Part shown: in pieces, positions 8,001 through 15,594 of the stretch | How positions within the stretch are numbered: position 1 is the first letter of the stretch | Layout: each line of letters begins with the position of its first letter | Source: an uncultured Polaribacter sp. | GTDB taxonomy: Bacteria > Bacteroidota > Bacteroidia > Flavobacteriales > Flavobacteriaceae | Length of the DNA: 64,000 nt | Reading direction: 5' to 3' | Assembly: GCF_947501385.1 (NCBI RefSeq) | Contig: NZ_CANMVP010000005.1 | Coordinates: 1-64,000 of the forward strand | Notes under the pieces: model-generated | Seen by the model: the letters and a program-made list of their open reading frames with translations, nothing else | Told to the model about the DNA's origin: nothing | The model's database searches: none | Translations under genes and position numbers: made by a program

Positions 8001-8549
8001 AAAAGAAGTGATCTCTTCGTCACAAACTGCATTTACTTTAGAATTTCCCGCTGTTTTAAAGATTTTTTCTAAAGTTGAAATATCTTCGGCTTTGTCAGTA
8101 TCTTTATTATACCAAGAATTAAACAACTGGATAAAAATCCATTGTGTCCATTTGTAATATTTCGGATTTGAAGTTCTTACTTCACGAGACCAATCAAAAG
8201 AAAAACCAATTTGATCTAATTGTCTTCTGTATGTTTTTATATTTTCTTCTGTTGTTTTTGCAGGATGCTGACCTGTTTGAATGGCATATTGTTCAGCAGG
8301 CAAACCAAAAGAATCATATCCTTGTGGATGCAACACATTAAAGCCTTTATGACGCTTGTAACGCGCATAAATATCACTTGCAATATAACCTAAAGGATGC
8401 CCAACATGCAAACCTGCTCCTGATGGATAAGGAAACATGTCTAACACATAATATTTAGGCTTATCAGAATGATTACTGGCTTTAAATGTTTGGTTTTTTG
8501 CCCAAAACTCTTGCCAATTTTTTTCTATTTCTTGATGATGATACTGCAT
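5043..8549 (-). CDS. leuS: Leucyl-tRNA synthetase with in-frame DUF559 insertion in the editing domain
   Basis: Charges tRNA-Leu with leucine. Class I signatures are HVGH at residues 48-51 (in YPSGAGLHVGHPLGY) and KMSKS at about 943 (VEKMSKSKYNVVNPDD). The CP1 editing domain starts at IGRSQGAMVSFEI and resumes at YIDVFTTRPDTIYG. Between those two, where E. coli LeuRS has a turn of only a few residues, about 190 extra residues (roughly 292-480) contain a complete DUF559 nuclease-like domain. Without it the enzyme would be near 980 residues, still enlarged in the region before KMSKS. All synthetase motifs flanking the insert are intact and the frame is kept, so the gene is presumably functional, as expected for an essential enzyme. 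A short ACACACTGTGTG hairpin follows the stop. Confidence 0.95.
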   Translation of the reverse strand: MQYHHQEIEKNWQEFWAKNQTFKASNHSDKPKYYVLDMFPYPSGAGLHVGHPLGYIASDIYARYKRHKGFNVLHPQGYDSFGLPAEQYAIQTGQHPAKTTEENIKTYRRQLDQIGFSFDWSREVRTSNPKYYKWTQWIFIQLFNSWYNKDTDKAEDISTLEKIFKTAGNSKVNAVCDEEITSFSAEEWKAFSKTAQEEILLQYRLTFLSDTEVNWCPALGTVLANDEIVNGLSERGSHPVVRKKMTQWSMRISAYAQRLLDGLETIDWPQPLKDSQRNWIGRSQGAMVSFEILSPTLCEGKEANSDSKKTPCYMTGGTNSYLLLEKAKEMRANPTPAEAILWKYLKGKKLKSKFRQQHLINDFIVDFVCLTKKLIIEVDGKIHDYQLEKDEARTLELEQKSGFKVIRFKNEEVIGNIDGVISKIETELNNQFFNLQKLEEKIKESQEKEENIKEKKTNISHKQATPTVSLSSGKGVRDRNYIDVFTTRPDTIYGVSFMTLAPEHELVAKITTEAQKSDVEAYIKATAKRSERDRMADVKTISGAFTGAFAMHPFSGEKVPIWIGDYVLAGYGTGAVMAVPCGDQRDYDFAKHFNIPIPNIFEGVDISEVAHTDKDGTKIANSDFLSGLKYKKALKLAIFELEKRGFGYGKVNYRLRDAVFSRQRYWGEPFPVYYKDGMPQMIDAKHLPIVLPEVEKYLPTEDGKPPLGNATEWAWDARAKKVVSNEKLKNKTVYPLELNTMPGWAGSSWYFNRYMDATNSEEFASKESLDYWKQVDVYIGGSEHATGHLLYARFWQKFLFDKGIVPVDEFAKKLINQGMILGTSAFVYKATSFVRNGCNIEKSNDDVAEKIPTVFVSKNLFTSDEEFETVVKNYLLDHKFLNPNDESLVMVANNPIHADVSLINASDELDIDGFKNHPLNAAYKNAVFILEEGVFKVGREVEKMSKSKYNVVNPDDIVKEYGADALRLFEMFLGPLEQAKPWKTSGISGVYSFLKKLWKLYFKDETFEVSEEKATKEELKTLHKTIKKVQEDIENFSFNTSVSTFMIAVNELTVLKCNKKEILEPLLVLLSPYAPHISEELWSKLGHKESISTAPFPVFEAKHLVESSKNYPISFNGKMRFTLELPLDLSTEEIEKAVLEHEKTIAQLEGATPKKVIIVPGKIVNIVG
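7113..7143 (+). repeat. Terminal inverted repeat of the leuS DUF559 cassette (downstream end of gene)
   Basis: Begins CCTATCCCTGACTCCC and ends CCAGAGGAAAGG. It pairs with 7646-7674 on the other strand and also contains its own small hairpin CCCTTTCC / GGAAAGGG. Confidence 0.8.
7646..7674 (-). repeat. Terminal inverted repeat of the leuS DUF559 cassette (upstream end of gene)
   Basis: On the minus strand it reads CCTATCCCCAACCC then TTTGCGAAGGAAAGG, the same order as the repeat at 7113-7143 with a two-base length difference. It too holds a small internal hairpin, CCTTT and AAGG. These residues are translated as LSPTLCEGKEA. Confidence 0.8.
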
Positions 8550-8571
8550 TGTAACTTCTTTATTTAAGCGG

Positions 8572-8603
8572 CAAATTTACGTTTATTCTACAAAAGAGTA
8601 CAA
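8572..8603 (-). promoter_or_regulatory. Candidate promoter of leuS
   Basis: On the minus strand TTG (8603-8601) is followed after 21 bases by TAAATTTG (8579-8572), matching the Bacteroidota TTG / TAnnTTTG promoter. The leuS ATG lies 22 bases downstream of the -7 box. Confidence 0.5.
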
Positions 8604-8683
8604 TTTGTAAACTGCTAAATTTTTTCAAAAAAAAACCGCAAACAAAGTTTACAGTCCTTTAAAATTAATTTCGTAAAAAAGTA

Positions 8684-9235
8684 TTAATCTTCTTTACTTT
8701 TAATGGTAATTGGAACAGAGACTATTGTATTTGCCCAACCCATTTTTAGTGTCATGTCTTTATCAAACATCATTGAAAATTCTTCTATGTTCTTATCTGA
8801 TTTAGAAACTGTACCATTCACTCTTATTACATCTTCTGCTTCTTTGTAAGAATAATGCCCCCAAACATTGCGCGCTGAGTTTAAAATTACAGTCCAATCT
8901 CCGTTTAAAAAAGGAATCGTAAACAAAGAATACGTTCCTGCTTTGACATCTTTTCCTCCAAAAATTACATCTTTGTAAAATGTAATTTCCGCAGCTTCAT
9001 TGGCACCAGTTCTCCACACTTTTCCTACGGGCGCTAATTTATCTAAAGATCTTCCTTTTAGTTGAGGACGACTGTAAACGACCTTTAAAACTTTATTTGC
9101 ATCTCTCCAATTATCTGGAAATGTTGAGGCATCTAAAGGACTTACATCCATTTTTGGCCATTTTTGAGCGTTTACTTCTGAGATACTAATTAATGATATT
9201 GCAAAAATTGCAACTAATACTATTGATTTTTTCAT
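8684..9235 (-). CDS. DUF2911 family exported protein
   Basis: 183 residues with a signal peptide (MKKSIVLVAIFAISLISISEVNAQ, cleavage after NAQ). The mature protein has the DUF2911 pattern: VVYSRPQLKGRSL, GKVWRTGANEAAEITFYKDV, GKDVKAGTYSLFTIP and WTVILN, then WGHYSYKEAEDVIRV. Family members are periplasmic beta-rich proteins common in Bacteroidota; no biochemical role is established to my knowledge. It stands alone between leuS and the feo operon, with about 130 bases before leuS. Start ATG is unambiguous because the signal peptide begins there. Confidence 0.85.
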   Translation of the reverse strand: MKKSIVLVAIFAISLISISEVNAQKWPKMDVSPLDASTFPDNWRDANKVLKVVYSRPQLKGRSLDKLAPVGKVWRTGANEAAEITFYKDVIFGGKDVKAGTYSLFTIPFLNGDWTVILNSARNVWGHYSYKEAEDVIRVNGTVSKSDKNIEEFSMMFDKDMTLKMGWANTIVSVPITIKSKED

Positions 9236-9311
9236 CTGTTATTTGTTTTGTATAAAGTCATTCAAAAATAGAAATCATTACAAAAAAAGGATACTAATTT
9301 TCTGTTAAGTT

Positions 9312-9428
9312 TTAGTGACAACCACAATCGGTACCACAACCTCCTTTTTTCTTTGGAGGAAATACATATTTCTTCACTAGAAAAAATAGGGCAATTACTA
9401 CGAACAAATAAACTAGAATTTCTTGCAT
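9312..9428 (-). CDS. FeoB-associated Cys-rich single-pass membrane protein
   Basis: A 38-residue protein: one membrane helix (ILVYLFVVIALFFLVKKYVF) then a short basic tail ending KKGGCGTDCGCH with three cysteines and a terminal His. Such tails are seen in the small proteins encoded after feoB and may bind or pass iron. The start ATG overlaps the feoB stop by one base (TAATG), which fits translational coupling and fixes the start; a longer reading from 9512 would overlap feoB extensively and is rejected. It is the third gene of feoA-feoB-this gene. The exact role is not known. Confidence 0.8.
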   Translation of the reverse strand: MQEILVYLFVVIALFFLVKKYVFPPKKKGGCGTDCGCH

Positions 9429-11536
9429 TAGCTTAAAATTTGATAGACAATAAATGATGAAACATAGGCTAATAATGCCATTCCAAACAATTGAATTAAT
9501 GGCCATTTCCAAGTTTTAGTTTCTCTTTTTACAATGGCTAAAGTTGCCATACATTGCATTGCAAAAGCATAAAACACCATTAAAGACATACCCACAGGAA
9601 AATTAAATAATTTACCACCTGTTTCATTTACTTCAGAAGACATTTTTTCTTTTATAGTTGCAGTATCTTCATCATTGGCTTCTACACTATAAATGGTTGC
9701 TAAGGTTCCTACAAACACTTCACGTGCCGCAAAAGAGGTGATTAGTGCAATTCCTATTTTCCAATCGTACCCCAATGGCTTAATCGCTGGCTCAATGGCT
9801 TTTCCCATGATACCAATATAAGAATTTTCTAATTTAACTGAGGCTATTTTTTGTTGTAATTCTTGGTCAGATAAACTGCTGTTTTCAGGATTTTCAATCG
9901 TATTCGCCGCAGCATTTTTAAAAGATTCTGGTCCGTTTGAAGCCAAAAACCATAAAATGATTGACAATGCTAAGATTATTTTCCCTGCTCCGAATACAAA
10001 TGCTTTTGTTTTTTCTACAACATCAAAAAAGACATTTTTAAGAGACGGAAGCTTATAATTGGGCATTTCTATCACAAAAAACGATTTTGATTTTATTTTT
10101 AAGGTCTTATGAAGTATATAAGCCGCTAAAATAGCTGTGATAAATCCTAATGCATATAGTGATAACAACACCAAGCCTTGAAGATTTAAAAATCCGAAGA
10201 TTTTTTTATTCGGAATAATCAAAGCAATTAAAATAGCATACACAGGCAATCGTGCAGAGCAGGTTGTAAAGGGTGTTACTAAAATGGTAATTAAACGTTC
10301 TTTCCAACTAGAAATGGTTCTGGTTGCCATAATTGCAGGTATTGCACACGCTGTTCCTGAAATTAACGGAATAATGCTTTTCCCATTCATCCCAAAACGT
10401 CTCATAATTTTATCCATTAAAAAAACAACACGACTCATATACCCTGTTTCTTCTAAAACGGCTATAAATAAGAATAGAATGGCTATTTGTGGAATAAAAA
10501 TAATAACACCACCAATTCCTGGAATAATGCCTTCTGCTAACAAGTCTGTAAAAACTCCTGGTGCTAGCTTCCCTCTTATAAAATTAGATAATTCTGCAAA
10601 AATTCCATCAATAAAGTCCATGGGTACGGTTGCCAAATCAAATACAGATTGAAAAATTACGAGTAAAATCAAAAAGAAAATTGCATACCCAAAAATTTTA
10701 TGCGTAAAGATTTTATCTAATCTACTTCTAACATCTGTGGCTTTTGACTTATCTATTAGATAGGTTTTTTTAAGAATTTTATTAATTTCTTGGTACCGAT
10801 AAATGGTCTCTTTATGTTGGTATTTCTTTAACTTAGAAACATCTTGTTTAAAAGCTAAAAGTTTGTCTTTTTCTTCTTTGCTAACAGAGGCTGGATAATT
10901 ATTTTGAGTCACCATCAACCACAATTCATACAAAGAATAATTTGGACTGATTTCTTTTAGTTTTGCAAAATAATCTGGATCTATCTTATGGTCTATTCCA
11001 CATAAAGGCGCTGCTTTTGCAGCAACATGACAACGTATTATGGCTGCTTTTACTTTGTTAATTCCTTGATTTTTTCTTGCGCTAATTAAAACAACTTCTG
11101 TATTTAACTCTTTTTCTAATGCAGATAAGTCTATAGAAATTCCTTTTTTAGTCATTTGGTCTACCATATTAATAGCCAAAACGGTCGGGATTTCTAAATC
11201 TTTAATTTGCGAAAAAAGCAGTAAATTTCTTTTTAAATTTTCTACATCTGCAACTACTAAAATTACATCTGGAGATTCTTTAATATCTTTTTTTAATAAG
11301 GTTTTTAATACAATACTTTCATCTATAGAAGTTGGGTTGATACTATAGGTTCCTGGTAAATCTGTAATGGTTGCGTTTTGAGTTGTAGATAATCTACTGG
11401 TACCTTCTTTCTTGTCTACCGTAACGCCTGGATAATTTCCAACTTTTTGGTTTAGCCCTGTAAGTTGATTGAATAGTGAAGTTTTTCCAGTATTAGGGTT
11501 TCCGATTAAAGCAACTTTTATATTGTGTTTAGACAT
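9428..11536 (-). CDS. feoB: Ferrous iron transporter FeoB
   Basis: A 702-residue inner-membrane GTPase-transporter for Fe(II). The N-terminal G domain shows G1 GNPNTGKTSLFNQLTG, the switch region NYPGVTVDKKEG, G3 DLPGTYSI and G4 NMVD, within residues 1-165. A helical linker follows to about 280, then the membrane part with the two Gate regions: GIIPGIGGVIIFIPQIAILF and MATRTISSWKERLITILVTPFTTCSARLPVY, then the second half AAREVFVGTLATIYSV. The conserved Cys of Gate 1 (in CSARLP) is present. Start and stop overlap feoA and the small downstream gene as TAATG. Length is in the normal range. Confidence 0.97.
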   Translation of the reverse strand: MSKHNIKVALIGNPNTGKTSLFNQLTGLNQKVGNYPGVTVDKKEGTSRLSTTQNATITDLPGTYSINPTSIDESIVLKTLLKKDIKESPDVILVVADVENLKRNLLLFSQIKDLEIPTVLAINMVDQMTKKGISIDLSALEKELNTEVVLISARKNQGINKVKAAIIRCHVAAKAAPLCGIDHKIDPDYFAKLKEISPNYSLYELWLMVTQNNYPASVSKEEKDKLLAFKQDVSKLKKYQHKETIYRYQEINKILKKTYLIDKSKATDVRSRLDKIFTHKIFGYAIFFLILLVIFQSVFDLATVPMDFIDGIFAELSNFIRGKLAPGVFTDLLAEGIIPGIGGVIIFIPQIAILFLFIAVLEETGYMSRVVFLMDKIMRRFGMNGKSIIPLISGTACAIPAIMATRTISSWKERLITILVTPFTTCSARLPVYAILIALIIPNKKIFGFLNLQGLVLLSLYALGFITAILAAYILHKTLKIKSKSFFVIEMPNYKLPSLKNVFFDVVEKTKAFVFGAGKIILALSIILWFLASNGPESFKNAAANTIENPENSSLSDQELQQKIASVKLENSYIGIMGKAIEPAIKPLGYDWKIGIALITSFAAREVFVGTLATIYSVEANDEDTATIKEKMSSEVNETGGKLFNFPVGMSLMVFYAFAMQCMATLAIVKRETKTWKWPLIQLFGMALLAYVSSFIVYQILS

Positions 11537-11766
11537 TATAAATTTGCTTTTAAGATTTTTATTTTAAACGCGGTTTCTTTTCTAATTGCCAAATGACTTC
11601 CATTTACACAAATATATAAAGGGTCTTTTAGCGGCGCAATCTGCACCAATTCTACTTCAGCACCAGGTAAACAGCCCATTTCTAATAGTTTTAAAGGAAT
11701 AAAATCTAAAGATTCTTCAGAAATATATCCCATTTCACCAATATGTAAAGATGCAATTGTGCTCAA
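11536..11766 (-). CDS. feoA: FeoA domain protein (iron(II) transport accessory)
   Basis: 76 residues with the SH3-like FeoA fold: GEMGYISEESLDFIPLKLLEMGCLPGAEVELVQIAPLKDPLYICVNGSHLAIRKETAFKIKI. The L.E.G..PG pattern and the terminal strand LAIRKETA.KI are classic. It is a cytoplasmic partner of FeoB. The first codon is TTG at 11766; no ATG lies in a suitable place upstream, and an internal Met would remove a core strand. Its stop overlaps the feoB ATG by one base, so the genes are translationally coupled. Confidence 0.93.
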   Translation of the reverse strand: MSTIASLHIGEMGYISEESLDFIPLKLLEMGCLPGAEVELVQIAPLKDPLYICVNGSHLAIRKETAFKIKILKANL

Positions 11767-11817
11767 CGTTTTTTATTTGGAAAGCAAAGATAACCATTTA
11801 GAATGATTCTAAACAAG

Positions 11818-12498
11818 TTATTTAGAAGCATATTCTTCCTTTAACAAAATAATGTCTTTTTTCAATTTTTTCATGTCTTCTTTTTCTGTACCATCATAAT
11901 AGCCACGAATTTGTCTTTGCTTGTCAACTAGCACAAATTGTTCTGTATGAATAAAATCATTTTCTCCACCATCACCCTCATCTAAAACTGCGAAGTAACT
12001 TTTTCTAGCCAATTCATAGATGTGTTTTTTAGATCCTGTGGTTACGTTCCATTTGCCATTAATCACGCCTTTTCTATCTGCATATTCTTTTAAAACAGAT
12101 ATACTATCTATAGTTGGAGTTACAGAATGAGAGAGAAACATAATATCTACATCATTTTTATAAAAATCTTGCAATTCGCTCATATTATAAGCCATCGCTA
12201 TACAAATTGTTTGGCAACGTGTAAAAAAGAAATCTGCGATGTAAATTTTATCTTGGTAGTTTTTATTGGTAATTATTTCTCCGTTTTGATTTGTTAATTT
12301 AAAATCTGCAACTGTATGATCTTTCTGAATATGCAACATGCTATTGTCTACCAATCTAGGATTTACATCTATAGGATTGTATACTTTCAATTTTTTATCA
12401 ACCTTTAATAAATGATAAAATACAGGAATGACAACTAATGAAAATACTCCTAAAAAAATAAGTGTGGGAATCGATTTTTTAAAAAATTGAATGTCCAT
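11818..12498 (-). CDS. SCO1/SenC/PrrC family protein (copper delivery or thiol-redox)
   Basis: 226 residues. One N-terminal membrane anchor (LIFLGVFSLVVIPVFYHLL) is followed by a thioredoxin-like domain. The copper-binding CxxxC is in FTRCQTICIAMAY, and the conserved distal His is in FIHTEQFVLVDKQ. SCO proteins load copper onto cytochrome oxidase subunit II or keep its thiols reduced. This copy lies far from the oxidase cluster, immediately upstream of the feo operon (51 bases before feoA), and is one of two intact SCO genes in the window. A TAAATTTG -7 box lies at 12518-12525 (minus strand). Which SCO serves which oxidase cannot be told. Confidence 0.9.
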   Translation of the reverse strand: MDIQFFKKSIPTLIFLGVFSLVVIPVFYHLLKVDKKLKVYNPIDVNPRLVDNSMLHIQKDHTVADFKLTNQNGEIITNKNYQDKIYIADFFFTRCQTICIAMAYNMSELQDFYKNDVDIMFLSHSVTPTIDSISVLKEYADRKGVINGKWNVTTGSKKHIYELARKSYFAVLDEGDGGENDFIHTEQFVLVDKQRQIRGYYDGTEKEDMKKLKKDIILLKEEYASK

Positions 12499-12669
12499 AG
12501 GAACTGGTTTATACTTGCAAATTTACGACTTAAAATCACCTTAAAAAAGCAACGGAAACCAATACCTATCTAAAATCTTTGTTAAAAAAAATGCAACGCC
12601 TAATAATTCTTTTAGAACTCTATTGAAAACCGTACATTTGTTCGTTTTTTAATTATGATTTAACGCTGA

Positions 12670-14016
12670 ATGGAAATATTAATAAAAGCATCTCAATTTA
12701 TTTTAAGTTTATCTTTACTAATTGTGTTGCACGAATTAGGGCATTTTATCCCTGCAAAATTGTTTAAAACAAGAGTAGAAAAATTCTACTTGTTCTTCGA
12801 TTATAAATTTTCAATTTTTAAGAAAAAAATTGGCGAAACTGTTTATGGTATTGGCTGGATTCCTTTAGGAGGTTACGTAAAAATCTCTGGAATGATCGAC
12901 GAAAGTATGGATACTGAGCAAATGGCTTTACCTCCACAGCCTTGGGAATTTAGATCTAAACCCGCGTGGCAACGTCTAATAATTATGTTAGGTGGTGTTT
13001 TTGTAAACTTTGTTTTAGGAATTTTTATCTACATTATGTTAATGTGGGCGTACGGTGAAAAGTATTTACCAAATGAAAACGTAACAGATGGTATTTGGGT
13101 AGAAAATAAATTAGCCGAAAATTTAGGTTTACAAACTGGTGACAAAATTTTAACTGTAGACGGACAAAAAATAAAAAAATTTCGTGGTTTATCTTTAGAA
13201 TTTATCAATGGTAATACTTACCAAATTGAAAGAAACGGTGAGGTTCTAGATAAAGAGATTCCTGAAGATTTTATCTCTCAATTGATGGATCGAGGTAAAG
13301 ATGCTGGTCCGTTTTTGTATCCAAGATATCCTTTTGCAGTTTCTGGTATTTCTGAAGATTCACCAAATTTAGATGCTGATTTAAAAAAGAAAGATATTAT
13401 TGTTGCCATCAATGGAAATGCTATAAAGTATTTTGATGAAGCGCAAACGGAGCTCAACAAATATAAAAATCAAGAAATTACAGTTACTGTAAAAAGAGGC
13501 ACTGAAACAAAAGAGGTTCCTGTAAAGGTTACCAATGATGGTAAATTAGGTGTTGGTTTGGGCACACTTTCATTTAAGGATTTAGAAAGACTCGGGTATT
13601 ATAAGTTAGCAAATTTTGAGTATAGTTTTGCAGAAGCGATTCCTGCCGGATGGAACAAATCATGGAAAACACTAACAGATTACGTAAAACAATTAAAGAA
13701 GATTTTTAATCCAAATACTGGAGCCTATAAAGGTTTGGGTGGTTTTATTTCTATTGGAAGTATTTTTCCTGCTGAATGGAGCGCACAATCTTTTTGGGAA
13801 ATCACTGCATTTTTATCTATTATGCTAGGTTTTATGAACTTGTTACCAATACCTGCTTTAGATGGTGGACATGTTGTGTTTACACTGTGGGAAATGATTA
13901 CTGGTAAAAAACCTGGAGATAAATTCTTAGAGTATGCACAAGTAGTTGGCTTTATTTTATTAATTGCTTTATTACTCTTTGCAAACGGAAATGATATTTT
14001 TAGACTTTTTAAATGA
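12670..14016 (+). CDS. rseP: Site-2 intramembrane metalloprotease RseP
   Basis: 448 residues. The zinc motif HELGH is in the first helix (VLHELGHFIPAKLF, residues 21-25), and the third metal ligand lies in LLPIPALDGGHVVF near residue 390. In between are a GGYVKISGM segment and two PDZ modules, the second clear at SEDSPNLDADLKKKDIIVAINGN. The protein cleaves membrane-spanning anti-sigma factors or signal peptides within the inner membrane. Start ATG at 12670 gives the normal length. A TACATTTG box sits at 12633-12640. A strong terminator follows. No anti-sigma/sigma pair is adjacent. Confidence 0.93.
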   Translation: MEILIKASQFILSLSLLIVLHELGHFIPAKLFKTRVEKFYLFFDYKFSIFKKKIGETVYGIGWIPLGGYVKISGMIDESMDTEQMALPPQPWEFRSKPAWQRLIIMLGGVFVNFVLGIFIYIMLMWAYGEKYLPNENVTDGIWVENKLAENLGLQTGDKILTVDGQKIKKFRGLSLEFINGNTYQIERNGEVLDKEIPEDFISQLMDRGKDAGPFLYPRYPFAVSGISEDSPNLDADLKKKDIIVAINGNAIKYFDEAQTELNKYKNQEITVTVKRGTETKEVPVKVTNDGKLGVGLGTLSFKDLERLGYYKLANFEYSFAEAIPAGWNKSWKTLTDYVKQLKKIFNPNTGAYKGLGGFISIGSIFPAEWSAQSFWEITAFLSIMLGFMNLLPIPALDGGHVVFTLWEMITGKKPGDKFLEYAQVVGFILLIALLLFANGNDIFRLFK

Positions 14017-14040
14017 TAATTTAAAAATCTAAACGATAAA

Positions 14041-14077
14041 AAAAGCCTCACAATTAGTAATTGTGAGGCTTTTTTTT
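14041..14077. terminator. Bidirectional rho-independent terminator
   Basis: A near-perfect stem AAAAGCCTCACAATTA / TAATTGTGAGGCTTTT with T-runs on both sides separates convergent rseP and the small zinc-ribbon gene, whose stop codon it touches. Confidence 0.9.
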
Positions 14078-14231
14078 AGATTCTTACAGATCGGTTTATA
14101 AAAGAAACCCAAGTATATTGTGCATTGCATTTATCACATGCATATCCTTTTGTTCCAGGTATTAATCTTGTAAGTCCTCTTCTTCTCATTCTGTGCCGTG
14201 ACACAGATTTACATCTTGGACACGCTTTCAT
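14076..14231 (-). CDS. Small zinc-ribbon protein, 51 aa
   Basis: A short gene with ATG at 14231 and TAA at 14076-14078. The product has two CxxC knuckles 28 residues apart, CPRC at 4-7 and CDKC at 32-35, a four-Cys zinc ribbon. The middle is very basic (RHRMRRRGLTRLIPGTKGYA) and the tail reads AQYTWVSFINRSVRI. The paired knuckles and clean start and stop next to a terminator argue that it is real despite its size. The basic ribbon suggests nucleic-acid binding, but that is inference; I do not know a named family. It lies in what would otherwise be a 280-base gap. Confidence 0.7.
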   Translation of the reverse strand: MKACPRCKSVSRHRMRRRGLTRLIPGTKGYACDKCNAQYTWVSFINRSVRI

Positions 14232-14294
14232 AATAAAATATTTGTTTAGACGTCCGCAATATAATTAAAATCAACCATTTATATATACGTATAA

Positions 14295-15170
14295 CTACGT
14301 ATTTTTAATATTATTAAATTGATTGGTTTTAGTAATGGCTTGTTCATTTTTCCAATCAATCCATTTTTGCCCTTTTATTTTACGCATGATAGTATCTATC
14401 GTACGCATTACAAAAATATTGTAAATTGCTTTAGATAGGTTTTTCGGTTTTCTAGCAATAGCTCTTAAACTCATAGAAAAACCAGGCGTTATGTATTTCA
14501 TATAGTGCCAATACCCTTCTGGCATATATAAAACCTGCCCGTGTTCTAAATTTGTCTTATAGCCTTTGGCTTTTTTCAAGGCGGGCCATTTCTTAAAATC
14601 TGGATTAGAAAAATCTATATCTTCTCTAGTAATTAAAGAATGTGGAATTTTATAGAGATATTTATTTTGTTGTTGATCAAACAAAATGATTTCTTTCTTT
14701 CCTTCAAAATGAAAATGAAAAATATTTGCAAAATCAATATCATGATGCATAAAGGTGTAGGAATCTGTTCCTCCAAAAAATAGCATTGGCAAGCCTTTCA
14801 TTAAACGCAGACCAAAATCTGGAAAGGTAAAATCTTTCTGCAAAATAGGTACTTCTTTTAAAACATTCCATAAAAAAATTCTAAATTTAGTCGGCTTACT
14901 TTTTAGTAAATCTATATATTCAGACATTTTCATTTTGGCGTGTGGTTCATTAAAACCATCTTTAAAGTCTACTGGTCTATCGTCATACAAAGGCACTACT
15001 TTATCGCCTGCAACTTTTTTTATATATGCCAAGTTCCATTTAGAATAGGCTGGCCAGTCTTCTATAAATCGTTTAATAACCACAGGTTTTTGCGGTTTAA
15101 AATAGTTTTTTATAAAATCTTCTTTGCTGATTGTTTCTACACAATCTATTTGAGATAAATTTAAAGGCAT
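14295..15170 (-). CDS. JmjC/cupin-8-like Fe(II)/2-oxoglutarate oxygenase domain protein
   Basis: 291 residues. N-terminal part IDCVETISKEDFIKNYFKPQKPVVIKRFIEDWPA is the usual opening of cupin-like (Cupin_8) hydroxylases. The iron-binding facial triad can be read as the HxD in YTFMHHDIDFANIF and the distal His in MPEGYWHYMKYI. FHFEGKKEIILFDQQQNKYLY and HGQVLYMPEGYWHY are the double-stranded beta-helix strands. Relatives hydroxylate proteins, tRNA or small molecules; the substrate here is unknown. It stands alone between the zinc-ribbon gene and the flotillin remnant. Confidence 0.82.
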   Translation of the reverse strand: MPLNLSQIDCVETISKEDFIKNYFKPQKPVVIKRFIEDWPAYSKWNLAYIKKVAGDKVVPLYDDRPVDFKDGFNEPHAKMKMSEYIDLLKSKPTKFRIFLWNVLKEVPILQKDFTFPDFGLRLMKGLPMLFFGGTDSYTFMHHDIDFANIFHFHFEGKKEIILFDQQQNKYLYKIPHSLITREDIDFSNPDFKKWPALKKAKGYKTNLEHGQVLYMPEGYWHYMKYITPGFSMSLRAIARKPKNLSKAIYNIFVMRTIDTIMRKIKGQKWIDWKNEQAITKTNQFNNIKNT

Positions 15171-15230
15171 GCTAAAAATAATTAAGGAGCAAAGTTAAGG
15201 AATTGTAAGTGAATTGTTTCCTTAAAAGAA

Positions 15231-15265
15231 AAACCATCATTCAGCGAAAAAATTGAATGATGGCT
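15231..15265 (-). terminator. Terminator downstream of the flotillin remnant
   Basis: A 10-bp perfect stem CCATCATTCA / TGAATGATGG with a ten-base loop. On the minus strand it is followed by TTTTTCTTTT, so it serves the truncated flotillin gene upstream and insulates the JmjC-like gene. Confidence 0.7.
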
Positions 15266-15285
15266 ATAGTTTGAGGTTTTAAATC

Positions 15286-15567
15286 TTATTTTTTAGAAGA
15301 ATCTTGGTCTTTCGTTTCGATCATGTTTGTTGTTTCTATATCTGTAAGCTTTTTTCCTTTTAAGTAACTTGGCAATTCCATTCCAGCCATATTAAACATC
15401 TCTTGTAAAGGTGGTACCACTTTATACATTCCGAAAATAAAATTAGAAGTAACTGTTTTTCCATCTTTTCCACCACCATTTTCCCAAACAGTAACTTTAT
15501 CAATCTTAATATTTTTAATTCCTTCCGCTTGTATTTTAACCAATCCTGGTAATTTATCTGCAATTAA
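15286..15567 (-). pseudogene. C-terminal remnant of a flotillin-like (SPFH) membrane protein
   Basis: The reading frame begins abruptly with LIADKLPGLVKIQAEGIKNI right after an in-frame TAG (15568-15570) and runs to a stop at 15286. The text matches the last 90 residues of bacterial flotillins: KIDKVTVWENGGG, TSNFIFGMYKVVPPLQEMFNMAGMELPSYL. There is no ATG and no room for the SPFH domain upstream: the TonB receptor gene begins 28 bases on. The N-terminal 80 percent of the gene has therefore been lost, probably when the neighbouring receptor/regulator block arrived or by deletion. The remnant keeps its terminator. Whether an intact paralogue exists elsewhere is unknown. Confidence 0.8.
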
Positions 15568-15572
15568 CTATA

Positions 15573-15594
15573 CAAGGGGAGTTTAAACCCCTTG
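15573..15594 (-). terminator. Hairpin right after the TonB receptor gene, possible terminator
   Basis: A 7-bp stem CAAGGGG / CCCCTTG with an eight-base loop starts at the base after the receptor stop codon. No real T-run follows, so termination is uncertain. It marks the junction between the receptor gene and the flotillin remnant. Confidence 0.35.

Noticed and set aside
10284-10652. 122-codon plus-strand ORF opposite feoB
   Set aside because: It is a shadow of feoB membrane-helix codons; its composition is not protein-like and it has no start context.
15360-15563. 67-codon minus-strand ORF overlapping the flotillin remnant
   Set aside because: It is another frame of the remnant; the other frame matches flotillin clearly.
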